From: Rhizobium sp. TH2
GTDB lineage: Bacteria; Pseudomonadota; Alphaproteobacteria; Rhizobiales; Rhizobiaceae
DNA: 64,000 nucleotides
Direction: 5' to 3'
NCBI RefSeq assembly: GCF_024707525.1
Contig: NZ_CP062231.1
Span: 4,839,501 to 4,903,500 of the forward strand
Under the pieces are notes generated by a model. That model saw nothing but the letters and a program-made list of their open reading frames with translations. It was not told the DNA's origin and made no database searches. The position numbers and the translations under genes are program-made. Below are positions 22,901-31,606 of this stretch, one piece after another (within the stretch, counting starts at the first letter, position 1; every line of letters starts with the position of its first letter).

Positions 22901-23734
22901 ATGAAGATACGCGCCGGTTTCAAGCTCGGCTATGAATGTGTTCAGCCGACGCCGATGATGCTCGTGCTCAACATTCATCCCTCGCGCCGGATCGACCTCC
23001 TGACGGAGCAGGTTCTGAATTTCTCGCCGCCGATAGAGGCGTGGAACTATACCGATGGCTTCGGCAATGCCTGCAGCCGCATTGTGGCGCCGCCCGGGCT
23101 GCTCGAAATCACCACCGAATTCGAGATCTACGATTCGGGCCAGCCGGATCCCGTGCCCGAGGGCGCGATGGAGCACCCGATCCAGGATCTCCCCGACGAC
23201 GTGCTGGTCTTCCTTCTCGGCAGCCGCTACTGCGACACCGAGAAGCTCAGCGATTTTGCCTGGGCGCAGTTCGGCGGCACGGAACCGGGGTGGCCGCGCG
23301 TCAAGGCGATCGTCGATTTCGTGCACGATCATATCGCCTTCGATTACCAGAAGGCTGATCTGCTTCGCACGGCGCATGGCGGCTATACCGACAAGACCGG
23401 AGTCTGCCGCGATTTTGCGCATCTGGCGATCACGCTCTGCCGCTGCATGAACATTCCCGCCCGCTACTGCACTGGCTATCTCGGTGATATCGGCGTGCCG
23501 AGAGACCCGGCACCGATGGACTTTTCCGCCTGGTTCGAAGTCTATCTCAGCGGCCACTGGCATACGCTCGACGCCCGCCACAACACGCCCCGCATCGGCC
23601 GCATCCTGATGGCGACCGGACGCGACGCCACCGATGTGGCACTCTCCACGAACTTCGGCCCGACCATATTGAAGACCTTCGAAGTCGTGACCGAAGAAGT
23701 GCCGCATGGCGAGGCGGAACTCGCGCATGGCTGA
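22901..23734 (+). CDS. Transglutaminase-like family protein, second of pair
   Basis: A 277-residue paralogue. The N-terminal domain is shorter; the core has Cys in TGVCRDFAHLA and Asp in LDARHNTPRIGR. At the usual position of the catalytic His the sequence reads MDFSAWFEVYL, that is, Ser where the first paralogue has His (THAWCQ). I recall the same Ser in other alphaproteobacterial members, so this may be a subfamily trait, with activity uncertain. It is co-directional with the first gene and probably co-transcribed. Confidence 0.85.
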   Translation: MKIRAGFKLGYECVQPTPMMLVLNIHPSRRIDLLTEQVLNFSPPIEAWNYTDGFGNACSRIVAPPGLLEITTEFEIYDSGQPDPVPEGAMEHPIQDLPDDVLVFLLGSRYCDTEKLSDFAWAQFGGTEPGWPRVKAIVDFVHDHIAFDYQKADLLRTAHGGYTDKTGVCRDFAHLAITLCRCMNIPARYCTGYLGDIGVPRDPAPMDFSAWFEVYLSGHWHTLDARHNTPRIGRILMATGRDATDVALSTNFGPTILKTFEVVTEEVPHGEAELAHG

Positions 23735-23856
23735 ACCGGAATATTAGCGAAAATTTATCCGCGACACCGCACCTGTCGCAAAAAATCAATCGCAGACGTT
23801 GCATTTCCCGGCGAATTGGTGAAAGCTCCCGATATTGCATTGCTTCGGGGGTTGCG

Positions 23857-24120
23857 ATGTTCCTGATAAAGTACAAGCTTGTGGATCTCTCGGGCAACGT
23901 TGTCGAGGAAGAAATCCTGCCTGAAATCTTCGAGACGCCGGCGGAATGCGACGTGCTGATCGAACGCATGTCGTCGCGCTACGGCATGAGCGCCTACGAT
24001 ATCCACGAGGATCGCTGGTGGGCGCGTGAATCAGGTATTTACGATGAAACCCACTATTGGTGGCGGGCTCCAATCATGGATATTCGCGACGAGAATGTCC
24101 GCAGGAACGACCGTAACTGA
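23857..24120 (+). CDS. Conserved hypothetical protein
   Basis: An 87-residue acidic protein rich in Trp and Tyr at its C terminus (EDRWWARESGIYDETHYWWRA). A GGGGG lies 7 bases before the ATG. The N-terminal FLIKYKLVDLSGNVVEEEIL looks like a beta hairpin. I recognise no family. Codon usage and the ribosome site support a real gene. Confidence 0.6.
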   Translation: MFLIKYKLVDLSGNVVEEEILPEIFETPAECDVLIERMSSRYGMSAYDIHEDRWWARESGIYDETHYWWRAPIMDIRDENVRRNDRN

Positions 24121-24131
24121 CCGGTCTCCTC

Positions 24132-24156
24132 GGAACAAACTCGCATCATAGGCGTT
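24132..24156 (+). promoter_or_regulatory. Perfect EcfG-type promoter for the DUF982 gene
   Basis: GGAAC (24132-24136), 16 bases, CGTT (24153-24156), exact consensus, 26 bases before the ATG at 24183. Confidence 0.75.
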
Positions 24157-24182
24157 CCGTAGTGTTTTGAGAAAGGAACGCC

Positions 24183-24425
24183 ATGCGAGACATCCCCTGG
24201 AGCAAACCCGTTCGTATCAAGATGCCATATGGCATGCAGCGCAATGTCGAAGGGCCGGTCGCCGCCCTCGATCTTCTCAATCGGGAATGGCCAGCCCGCC
24301 AGGGCCGCCACTATGAAGCCGCTCGGTCCGTCTGCCGCGCAGCACTTGAGCGCATGACGTCCGCCGAAGCGGCCCGCGAGATTTTCATCTCGGCCTCGAT
24401 CGAAGCGGCGGTTGCGGTCCACTAG
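24183..24425 (+). CDS. DUF982 family protein
   Basis: An 80-residue protein of the rhizobia-specific DUF982 family: PVAALDLLNREWPARQGRHY then AARSVCRAALERM and a final helix. Function unknown; the family is highly paralogous in Rhizobiales. GAAAGGAAC precedes the ATG. An exact EcfG-type promoter is directly upstream, one of the clearest stress-regulon assignments in this window. Confidence 0.88.
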   Translation: MRDIPWSKPVRIKMPYGMQRNVEGPVAALDLLNREWPARQGRHYEAARSVCRAALERMTSAEAAREIFISASIEAAVAVH

Positions 24426-24492
24426 CTTTTGCCTTACCCATTTCAGGCGGGATCACACGGGTCTCGCCTGAATGTTTTCCATGAGGCGGAAC

Positions 24493-24741
24493 ATGAACCC
24501 ACATGAAATGGAAGCACGCCTCAACGCGCACCGCGAAGTGCTGATCACACTCCTGACGGCGCTGGTCCATGACGAGCGCTACGCCGACATTTTCGAAGAA
24601 CTGCACCGCGACACCCAGTTCATGGATGGCGAGGAGGATCCCGGCATCGTGCCAAGCAAGGCGTTCGCCTCGGAAACCCATGCCGCTGACGAAATCCGCC
24701 GACTGCTCGAAGCCGCCCGCACGCGCAGCAAGGCCCGCTGA
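24493..24741 (+). CDS. Small conserved hypothetical protein
   Basis: An 82-residue, largely helical and acidic protein (ARLNAHREVLITLLTALVHD, FMDGEEDPGIVPSKAFASE, DEIRRLLEAART). I take the ATG at 24493, with GAGGCGGA upstream; 24472 and 24481 are other in-frame ATGs. It may be co-transcribed with the DUF982 gene 67 bases upstream. No family recognised. Confidence 0.6.
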   Translation: MNPHEMEARLNAHREVLITLLTALVHDERYADIFEELHRDTQFMDGEEDPGIVPSKAFASETHAADEIRRLLEAARTRSKAR

Positions 24742-24758
24742 GCGCGCGATACCGCACC

Positions 24759-24783
24759 GGAACAATTCCACCTGAACCCGGTT
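24759..24783 (+). promoter_or_regulatory. EcfG-type promoter for the SDR gene
   Basis: GGAAC (24759-24763), 16 bases, GGTT (24780-24783), one mismatch, ending 34 bases before the ATG at 24818. Confidence 0.6.
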
Positions 24784-24817
24784 AAGTCCTCTCGTATTCC
24801 AAGAGAGGACTCCAGCC

Positions 24818-25798
24818 ATGGCACAACAACGAAAAGCCCGCCCCGACACCGACGCGGTGACCGCAAAGCAGCGCGATATCCAGCGCGGGGTGAAAAAGGC
24901 GGACGAACAGAACAACGAGAAATCCGGCGGCGCGATGCAGGCCGGCGCGCGGAAATATCCCGAACCGCCCTTCCCCAAACAGCACCAGCCCAAGCCAGGC
25001 AAAGAGCGTGCGCTCGATCCACGGCCGATGTTCGATGCGCCCTTCTACAAGGGTTCGGAGAAGCTGAAGGACAAGGTCGCGATCATCACCGGCGGCGATT
25101 CCGGCATCGGCCGCGCCGTGGCGATCCTGTTCGCCCGCGAGGGTGCCGATGTGGTGATCTGCCATATCGACGAGGATCAGGATGCCCGCGACACCAAGGC
25201 CGCGGTCGAGGCGGAAGGCCGCAAATGCCTGGTCAGCAAGGGCGACGTCAGCGACCCCGCCTATTGCAGGGATGCCGTGGATGCAACGCTCAAGGCATTC
25301 GGCAAGATCGACATCCTGGTCAACAATGCCGCGTTCCAGGTCCATGCCAAGGGCATCGAGACTCTCTCGCTCGAGCATTTCGACCTGACGCTGAAGACCA
25401 ATCTCTACGGCTATTTTCTGATGGCGCAGGCTGTGATCCCGCATCTGAAGAACGGATCTGCGATCATCAATACCGGCTCCGTGACCGGCATCGACGGCTC
25501 GAAGGAACTGCTCGACTATTCGATGACCAAGGGCGGCATCCACGCCTTTACCCGGTCACTCGGCGCGAGCCTCGTGCCGCGCGGCATCCGGGTCAATTGC
25601 GTCGCGCCTGGCCCGGTCTGGACGCCGCTCAACCCATCGGACAAGGAAGCCGATATGGTCGCGGAATTCGGCTCGAAGGTTCCCATGAAGCGACCCGCCC
25701 AGCCCGAAGAACTGGCACCGGCCTACGTCTTCCTCGCCTCCGAACAGATGTCGAGCTACATTACCGGCGAAATCCTGCCTGTTGTCGGCGGTTACTAA
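24818..25798 (+). CDS. SDR family oxidoreductase (GSP39/YhdF-like)
   Basis: A 326-residue short-chain dehydrogenase. A 75-residue hydrophilic N-terminal extension precedes the Rossmann fold. The nucleotide motif TGGDSGIGRA, the NNAA motif (ILVNNAAFQ) and the catalytic YSMTKGG (Tyr-x-x-x-Lys) are intact. It belongs to the group around Bacillus general stress protein 39, whose substrate is unknown. GAGAGGA precedes the ATG. An EcfG-type promoter is upstream and a hairpin shared with the convergent dehydrogenase gene follows. Confidence 0.92.
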   Translation: MAQQRKARPDTDAVTAKQRDIQRGVKKADEQNNEKSGGAMQAGARKYPEPPFPKQHQPKPGKERALDPRPMFDAPFYKGSEKLKDKVAIITGGDSGIGRAVAILFAREGADVVICHIDEDQDARDTKAAVEAEGRKCLVSKGDVSDPAYCRDAVDATLKAFGKIDILVNNAAFQVHAKGIETLSLEHFDLTLKTNLYGYFLMAQAVIPHLKNGSAIINTGSVTGIDGSKELLDYSMTKGGIHAFTRSLGASLVPRGIRVNCVAPGPVWTPLNPSDKEADMVAEFGSKVPMKRPAQPEELAPAYVFLASEQMSSYITGEILPVVGGY

Positions 25799-25820
25799 GC
25801 CGGCGAACAATCGCTGAATG

Positions 25821-25850
25821 AAAAACGCCGGCGGCAACCCCGCCGGCGTC
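25821..25850. terminator. Bidirectional terminator between the SDR gene and the PQQ dehydrogenase gene
   Basis: A perfect 10-bp stem (ACGCCGGCGG at 25825-25834 with 25840-25849) and 5-base loop. On the minus strand it is followed by TTTTT (25825-25821), making it a good terminator for the dehydrogenase gene; on the plus strand the T run is weak. Confidence 0.8.
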
Positions 25851-25861
25851 TTCGTGTCTGG

Positions 25862-28201
25862 TTATTTCGGCAGCGCATAGGCGATGACATAGTCGCCCGG
25901 CTTGGTTCCGACCGATCCATGCCCGCCCGCCACAATCAGCACGATCTGCCGGTTATCGGCATCGAGATAGGTCATCGGTGTGGACTGGCCGCCGGCGGGA
26001 AGCCGGCCGCGCCAGAGTTCCCGCCCCGTCTTCAGGTCATAAGCACGGAGATAATCGTCCACCGCTGCACCCAGGAATGCCACGCCGCCCCGCGTGATGA
26101 TCGGACCGCCAATACCCGGCACCCCGACCTTGAACGGCAGCGGCAATGGCGTCATGTCCTGGACCGTGCCGTTGACATGCTTGTAAGCGATCTTGCCGGT
26201 CTTGAGATCCGCCGCCGCGACATAACCCCATGGCGGCGCCTGGCAGGGAATCTTCAATGGCCCGAGGAAAGGTCCCATATAGACGCCGTAGGGCGCGCCA
26301 TCATTGCGGTTGAGACCTTGCTCCGATCCCTTCTCGTCCTGACCCTTGGGCGGAACGTCGGCACGCGGCACCAGGCGCGAGGTGAAGGCGAGATAGGTTG
26401 GCATGCCGAACATCACCTGCCGCTCGGGATCGACCGCGATCGAGCCCCAGTTGAAGGTGCCGAAATTGCCGGGATAGACCAGAGTGCCCTGGAGCGACGG
26501 CGGCGTGTAGCGGCCTTCGTATTTGAGCTTGTGGAAATCGATACGGCACATGAGCTGGTCGAACATGGTGACGCCCCACATGTCCCTTTCCTCCAGCGGC
26601 CTCGGCATGAAGGTGAGGTCGGAGACCGGCTGGGTCTTTGCCGTGAAATCACCCTCGACGGCACCTCCGGGAGCAGGGACTTCCTTGACCGGAATGATCG
26701 GCTCGCCGGTGCGCCGGTCCAGCACATAGATATCGCCCTGCTTGGTCGCGCCGACCAGCGCCGGCACGGTGGCCCCATCGGCCTTGGTCAGGTCGAGCAG
26801 CGCGGGCTGCGCCGGCACGTCCATGTCCCAAAGGTCGTGATGCACGGTCTGCCGTACCCAGCGGTCCTGTCCGGTATTGATGTCGAGCGCCACGATGGAG
26901 GACGAATATTTCTCGACATTTTCGCTGCGGCCGATGCCGATCTGGTCCGGCACCTGGTTACCAAGCGGAATATAGACAAGGCCGAGCGCCTCGTCGACCG
27001 AGAACACCGACCAGCTGTTGGGCGAATTGGTGACATAATGCTCGTCCGGCCCAATGGGTGTGGTCTTCGCCGGATTGCCCGAATCCCAGTTCCAGATCAG
27101 CGCGCCGGTATGGACATCGAACGCGCGGATGACTCCCGACTGTTCCGTGGTGGAATAATTGTCGTTGACCGCCCCGCCGATGATGATCTTGCCGGCCACG
27201 ATGACTGGCGGCGACGTCGAGTAGTAATAGCCCGCCGGCTTGTGCAGCATGCCCGTTTCGAGATGCAGCATGCCCTTGTCGGCAAAGCTTTCGCAGACGG
27301 TGCCCTTATCAGCGTCGAGTGCGATCAGCCGGGCATCCGATGTCGGCAGATAGACGCGCTCGGCACAGGCCGCGCCCGCCGCAGCGGCGGGGTCCTTGTA
27401 GTAGGTGACGCCCCGGCAGGTTTGGTGCTGGCGATCCGGGTTCATGCCGGCATTGGAATCGTATTTCCAGATCTGCTTGCCCGTCGTCGCATCGAGCGCG
27501 AAGGCCCAATTATGCGGCGTGCAGAGAAACAACCGGTTGCCGATCTTGAGCGGCGTGACCTGATAGGTCGTCTCGCCGACATCGTCCTTCAGCTTGACGT
27601 CGCCCGTCTGGAACCGCCATACCTCCTTGAGCCCAGTGACATTGGCCGGCGTGATCTGGTCGAGCGGCGACCAGCGCTGGCCGAGCGGGGTCCGCCCATA
27701 CTGATGCCATTCTCCATCAGGCACGGCCGATACGGCGGCAGTTTTCGTGGCCGCATCCGGCAACTCGCCCGAGAGATCGTGCGGATCCTGAAACATCGCG
27801 TAGCCCGCGACGACAATTGCAACAAGCACCGGCACCGCAACTGGCCAGGCAGCAGCACCACGTCGCTGATCAACCGAGTCCATCGGCCCCAGCGGACGCC
27901 TGACCCTTGGAAGCAGCAGCCAGATGCCGAGAAGGACGATGACGCCGCCGCGCGGACCGAGTTGCCACCAGTCGAAACCGATCTCCCACACCGCCCATAC
28001 GAGCGACAGCAGGATGACAAGGCCGTAGACGATCAATGCCAAGGGCCGTCGCATGGCCAGCAGCACGGCTGTCAGCAGAAAGCCGAGGCCGGCGATCAGA
28101 TAATAGGGACTGCCGCCGAGCATGACGAGGTAACCACCACCGCCGGCCAGAGCGAGGCCGATCAGGGCGAAGACGAGCCAGGTAATCGTGAGAAGTATCA
28201 T
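25862..28201 (-). CDS. gcd: Membrane-bound PQQ-dependent dehydrogenase (glucose/quinate/shikimate family)
   Basis: A 779-residue protein: about five transmembrane helices in the first 130 residues, then a periplasmic eight-bladed PQQ beta-propeller (W-motif blades such as YTVRWQTPLK-type, here GEWHQYGRTPLGQRWSPLDQ). It has the typical late AADLKTGKIAYKHVNGT. It oxidises glucose, quinate or shikimate in the periplasm and passes electrons to ubiquinone; substrate cannot be told from sequence by eye. No pqq synthesis genes are present. I start at 28201, just before the first helix; 28252 (ATG) and 28279 (GTG) are open alternatives, none with a strong ribosome site. Confidence 0.88.
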   Translation of the reverse strand: MILLTITWLVFALIGLALAGGGGYLVMLGGSPYYLIAGLGFLLTAVLLAMRRPLALIVYGLVILLSLVWAVWEIGFDWWQLGPRGGVIVLLGIWLLLPRVRRPLGPMDSVDQRRGAAAWPVAVPVLVAIVVAGYAMFQDPHDLSGELPDAATKTAAVSAVPDGEWHQYGRTPLGQRWSPLDQITPANVTGLKEVWRFQTGDVKLKDDVGETTYQVTPLKIGNRLFLCTPHNWAFALDATTGKQIWKYDSNAGMNPDRQHQTCRGVTYYKDPAAAAGAACAERVYLPTSDARLIALDADKGTVCESFADKGMLHLETGMLHKPAGYYYSTSPPVIVAGKIIIGGAVNDNYSTTEQSGVIRAFDVHTGALIWNWDSGNPAKTTPIGPDEHYVTNSPNSWSVFSVDEALGLVYIPLGNQVPDQIGIGRSENVEKYSSSIVALDINTGQDRWVRQTVHHDLWDMDVPAQPALLDLTKADGATVPALVGATKQGDIYVLDRRTGEPIIPVKEVPAPGGAVEGDFTAKTQPVSDLTFMPRPLEERDMWGVTMFDQLMCRIDFHKLKYEGRYTPPSLQGTLVYPGNFGTFNWGSIAVDPERQVMFGMPTYLAFTSRLVPRADVPPKGQDEKGSEQGLNRNDGAPYGVYMGPFLGPLKIPCQAPPWGYVAAADLKTGKIAYKHVNGTVQDMTPLPLPFKVGVPGIGGPIITRGGVAFLGAAVDDYLRAYDLKTGRELWRGRLPAGGQSTPMTYLDADNRQIVLIVAGGHGSVGTKPGDYVIAYALPK

Positions 28202-28331
28202 TTGAAGCACCCGCTGGATTCTGGAACGAACAGGGATATTTCGCTGTAACATGCTGATTGGGCGCACAGTTCCGCACAATCGTACAGCGTGTCAACCGAT
28301 CGCTGCTATGATAGCGTGATTCTCTCAGGGG

Positions 28332-28378
28332 AATCTTCCGTTGATGAATCACAAGCTGTGATTCATCAACGGAAGATT
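28332..28378. repeat. Perfect 22-bp inverted repeat (hairpin)
   Basis: Arms 28332-28353 and 28357-28378 are exact complements (start AATCTTCCGTTGATGAATCA), with a 3-base loop AGC. It lies between the divergent dehydrogenase and histidine kinase genes, 66 bases before the kinase ATG. No T run follows, so it is not a usual terminator. Confidence 0.92.
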
Positions 28379-28444
28379 GGCATCCGCTGCTTGCAGCGAC
28401 CGCGTGGGAATGCTGATATCCGCGTGGATGGGGATCGGGGCGAA

Positions 28445-30121
28445 ATGAATAAGCGGCTGTTTGCGGTGGCCCTCACCGCGCTGATACCGGCGATAGGCAT
28501 GCTTGCCTATAACGAATTCTGGTATCGCCAGCAACGCGACGCGGAGGTGCGTCTGCAGATGCTTCAGACCTCCCAACAGGTCGCCTCCGAAATCGACCGG
28601 ATTCTCGAGGGTACAAGGAGCGTGCTGATTGCGAGTTCGGTCATCCCGAGCGTCGCCGAAGTGGAAGCTCAGGCCTGCCACGATGCCCTCAACGAGATTG
28701 CGCTACAGGTTCCATCCCTCGGCAATATTGCGGTTGCCGACGTCAACGGCAGGATCGTCTGCGACAGCCTGCCGAACCCGCTTGGGTCGGATATATCCGA
28801 TCGGGATTTCTTCAAGGACGCCATCAGGAACAACACCTTCGCGATCGGCGGCTTCACGAAGGGCCGCCGGTCGGGCATCGAGGTCCTGCCGGTGGCGCGT
28901 CCGCTCTGGCATAAGGGCGTGCTCAAGGGTGTCATGCTCACAGGCATCAAGCTGCAGTGGCTGCAGGATCGGATCCAGGAGCGCGGCACGCCAAAGAGCG
29001 GCATCGTGGCGATCGTCGATCGCCAGGGGACGATCCTGGTGCGGACGCCGGCGCGGCCAGGCATTGTCGGCTCGAAGATGGGCGACGCATACATGTACCT
29101 TCTCGATGCGAAGACACCCGGCACAAGGGAGGTCATGAGCCGGGATGGCGTGGTGAGAATTGTCGGATATCAGCCTCCCACCAACGAGACGCCGCTTTAT
29201 ATCTCAGCGGGCGTTGCCAAGGACACGGTCTTCGAGGGAATCAACCGGGCGACATGGACCGCCATCATGCTGATTGCCATCGGCGGCATCGCATCGGCAT
29301 TTGCGGCCGTTTTCGTGGGCAACCGTTTCATACTCAGGCCGATCCAGAAAGTTGTCTCGGTCCTCGAACGCTGGGCCGGCGGCGACATCACCGCGCGGAC
29401 CGGCATGCACGGGCGTCAGGGCGAGGTGGGCCAGGTCGGCGCCTCGGTGGACAATCTTCTCGACGAACTCAATCGCAGGCGGCTGCGCGCCGAGGACGCG
29501 GAAGGCGCACGCAGCTTCCTCACCCGCGAACTCTCACACCGCGTCAAGAACACGCTTTCCGTGGTCCAGGCCATCGCACGCCAGACATTCGGCCGGATCG
29601 TGCCGCAGGAAGCACTCGAGACCTATTCGCTCAGGGTCCGCGCCCTGGCGGGCGCCTATGACACGCTGTTGGCCGAGGATTGGGAAAGTGGCGATATCCA
29701 CGATGTCGTGGCGCGCGCGATCAGCCCCCATCACGATGCCAACGACGACCACTTCAAGGTCGAGGGGCCCGATATCTCGCTGCCGCCGCAGGCCGTGGTC
29801 GCGCTCACCCTGGTCATCCATGAACTCGCGACCAATGCGGCGAAATATGGTGCACTCAGCAATTTCGCCGGCTACGTGAACATCTCTTGGGCGAACGATG
29901 ACAATGGGGTATCACTGGAATGGCGCGAGCACGGCGGGCCTGCCGTCTCGATGCCCGAGAAAGAAGGCTTCGGCACCAAGGTGATCACCCGCGCTTTCCC
30001 GCCCGAGTACCAGCCGGACGTCAAATTCGACTACCGGCCGGAGGGCCTGCATTTCACGCTTCGTTTCAAGCCGGCCTGCCCGGAAAAGCACGAAGTCGTG
30101 TCAGACGATGCCGCCGCCTGA
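28445..30121 (+). CDS. HWE-family sensor histidine kinase with periplasmic sensor domain
   Basis: A 558-residue membrane kinase. A transmembrane helix at about residues 5-22 and another at about 278-300 enclose a dCache-like periplasmic sensor (FFKDAIRNNTFAIGGFTKG). A HAMP-like stretch follows. The kinase core has the phospho-His in ELSHRVKNTLSVVQAIARQT (about residue 364), the HELATNAAKYGALS N-box and the WRE motif (LEWREHGGPAV) that define the HWE family. HWE kinases often signal to FATGUY or PhyR-type regulators in stress responses. Start chosen at 28445 after GGGGCG; the frame upstream runs through the hairpin. Confidence 0.9.
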   Translation: MNKRLFAVALTALIPAIGMLAYNEFWYRQQRDAEVRLQMLQTSQQVASEIDRILEGTRSVLIASSVIPSVAEVEAQACHDALNEIALQVPSLGNIAVADVNGRIVCDSLPNPLGSDISDRDFFKDAIRNNTFAIGGFTKGRRSGIEVLPVARPLWHKGVLKGVMLTGIKLQWLQDRIQERGTPKSGIVAIVDRQGTILVRTPARPGIVGSKMGDAYMYLLDAKTPGTREVMSRDGVVRIVGYQPPTNETPLYISAGVAKDTVFEGINRATWTAIMLIAIGGIASAFAAVFVGNRFILRPIQKVVSVLERWAGGDITARTGMHGRQGEVGQVGASVDNLLDELNRRRLRAEDAEGARSFLTRELSHRVKNTLSVVQAIARQTFGRIVPQEALETYSLRVRALAGAYDTLLAEDWESGDIHDVVARAISPHHDANDDHFKVEGPDISLPPQAVVALTLVIHELATNAAKYGALSNFAGYVNISWANDDNGVSLEWREHGGPAVSMPEKEGFGTKVITRAFPPEYQPDVKFDYRPEGLHFTLRFKPACPEKHEVVSDDAAA

Positions 30122-31390
30122 TCCGGTGACCGCCGGACGTTCGTCACCCACTTTTTTGCGATAGCCGGAGGTGCGATAGGCCGCGACCGGATTGATCGCG
30201 CCGCCCTGCTCCAGCCGCGCCATGGCGAGGATCGGCTCGACATCGGTCCGGAACGCCCGCTTCAGCGTTTCGTAAGCCAGCAAAGCGTCGCCGCCCTCCT
30301 GATATTCGCCGAGTGCCTTGCGATCGACGATCAGCGCCTGCGCATAGGCGCGGCAGACTTCCATCGCAGAAGTCATCAGGCTCTCGATCGGATCGGTGAC
30401 GTTGTGCGACTGGTCGAGCATATGTGCCGGATTGAAGCCCTCGACATTGGAAAGCTCCGCATCCGCCAGCTCGTTGAAGACGAGGAACAGGCGGTAGGGA
30501 TCGATCGAACCCGTATCGAGGTCGTCGTCGCCATATTTCGAATCGTTGAAATGGAAGCCACCGAGTTTCTTGAACTGGATCAGGCGGGCGACGATCATCT
30601 CGATATTGACGTTCGGCGCATGGTGGCCGAGGTCGACAAGGCAATAGGCCTTGGGGCCAAGCTCGGTGGCAACAAGGTAATTGCTGCCCCAATCCTGCAC
30701 GACGGTCGAATAGAAGGCCGGCTCGTACATCTTGTGCTCGGAGAATATCCGCCAATCGTCGGGCAGATGCGTGTAGACCGATTTCATCGCATCGAGATAG
30801 CGCTCGAAGGCGCGGGTGAAATTGCTCTGGCCGGGGAAATTCGAGCCATCACCGATCCACACCGTCAGCGCCTTGGAGCCGAGCTGCTGGCCGATCTCGA
30901 TGCACTCGATATTGTGGTCCACCGCCTGCTGGCGCGTCGCCCGGTCGGCATGAGAGAGCGAACCGTATTTGTAGGAAAGCCGCTGCTGCGGCTGGTCCTG
31001 AAAGGTGTTGGAGTTCATCGCATCGAAGCCGAGGCCGAGATCGTCGCCCTTCTGCTTGAGTTCGCTGATATCGGCGACCTTGTCCCACGGAATATGCAGC
31101 GACACGGTCGGCGTCGCGCGCGTCAGTTCCTGGATGACCGCGCAATCCTCCATCTTGTCGAAGATATGCCGCGGCTCACCCTGTCCAGGGAAACGCGCGA
31201 ACCGCGTGCCACCGGTGCCGACACCCCATGAAGGCACTGCCACGCCATAGGCCGCGACCTTGTTCTTGATCCAGTCGATATCGACGCCGCGACGGGATAG
31301 CACCTCACCGAGATGGGCATAGTCGGATTTCAGCGCCGCGAGCGCCTTGTCGTTCGACGCATCGACGACGCTCTTGGAAATCATGGTCAT
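30101..31390 (-). CDS. rhaI: L-rhamnose isomerase (rhizobial RhaI type)
   Basis: A 429-residue sugar isomerase converting L-rhamnose to L-rhamnulose. It is a TIM-barrel metal enzyme; metal-site segments such as IFSEHKMYEPAFYSTVVQDW, CLVDLGHHAPNVNIE and GGFHFNDSKYGDDDLD are clear. GGGAGGAATAAC precedes the ATG at 31390; the longer frame upstream crosses the repeat. The gene lies downstream of rhaD on the same transcript, separated by a 152-bp hairpin repeat. Its 3' end overlaps the convergent kinase gene by 21 bases. Confidence 0.95.
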   Translation of the reverse strand: MTMISKSVVDASNDKALAALKSDYAHLGEVLSRRGVDIDWIKNKVAAYGVAVPSWGVGTGGTRFARFPGQGEPRHIFDKMEDCAVIQELTRATPTVSLHIPWDKVADISELKQKGDDLGLGFDAMNSNTFQDQPQQRLSYKYGSLSHADRATRQQAVDHNIECIEIGQQLGSKALTVWIGDGSNFPGQSNFTRAFERYLDAMKSVYTHLPDDWRIFSEHKMYEPAFYSTVVQDWGSNYLVATELGPKAYCLVDLGHHAPNVNIEMIVARLIQFKKLGGFHFNDSKYGDDDLDTGSIDPYRLFLVFNELADAELSNVEGFNPAHMLDQSHNVTDPIESLMTSAMEVCRAYAQALIVDRKALGEYQEGGDALLAYETLKRAFRTDVEPILAMARLEQGGAINPVAAYRTSGYRKKVGDERPAVTGSGGGIV

Positions 31391-31428
31391 GTTATTCCTC
31401 CCAATTTCCTTCAATGCGCGCAGCGGGA

Positions 31429-31580
31429 ACCCCCTCATCCGGCCCTTCGGGCCACCTTCTCCCCAAGGGGAGAAGAGATGGGCGCCCCAATGCACGCCGC
31501 TCACGTGTGTCACCGTGCGCGAACCCAAACTCCCGCTTCTCCCCTTGGGGAGAAGGTGGCCGAAGGCCGGATGAGGGGTT
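31429..31580. repeat. Long palindromic repeat between rhaD and rhaI
   Basis: Arms of about 46 bases (31429-31475 and 31536-31580) that match except for two single-base indels, each containing CCTTCTCCCCAAGGGGAGAA, around a 60-base loop. This is a common rhizobial intergenic palindrome. The transcript through it would fold into a very stable hairpin between the two catabolic genes. Confidence 0.9.
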
Positions 31581-31606
31581 CACACGCCGACATGGCAACC
31601 CGTCGC

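Noticed and set aside
21875..23728. 617-codon open frame on the minus strand
   Set aside because: Antisense shadow of the two transglutaminase-like genes; those have clear catalytic motifs and this frame has none.
25919..28249. 776-codon open frame on the plus strand
   Set aside because: It is the exact antisense of the PQQ dehydrogenase gene; composition is Arg/His-rich shadow sequence with no domain.
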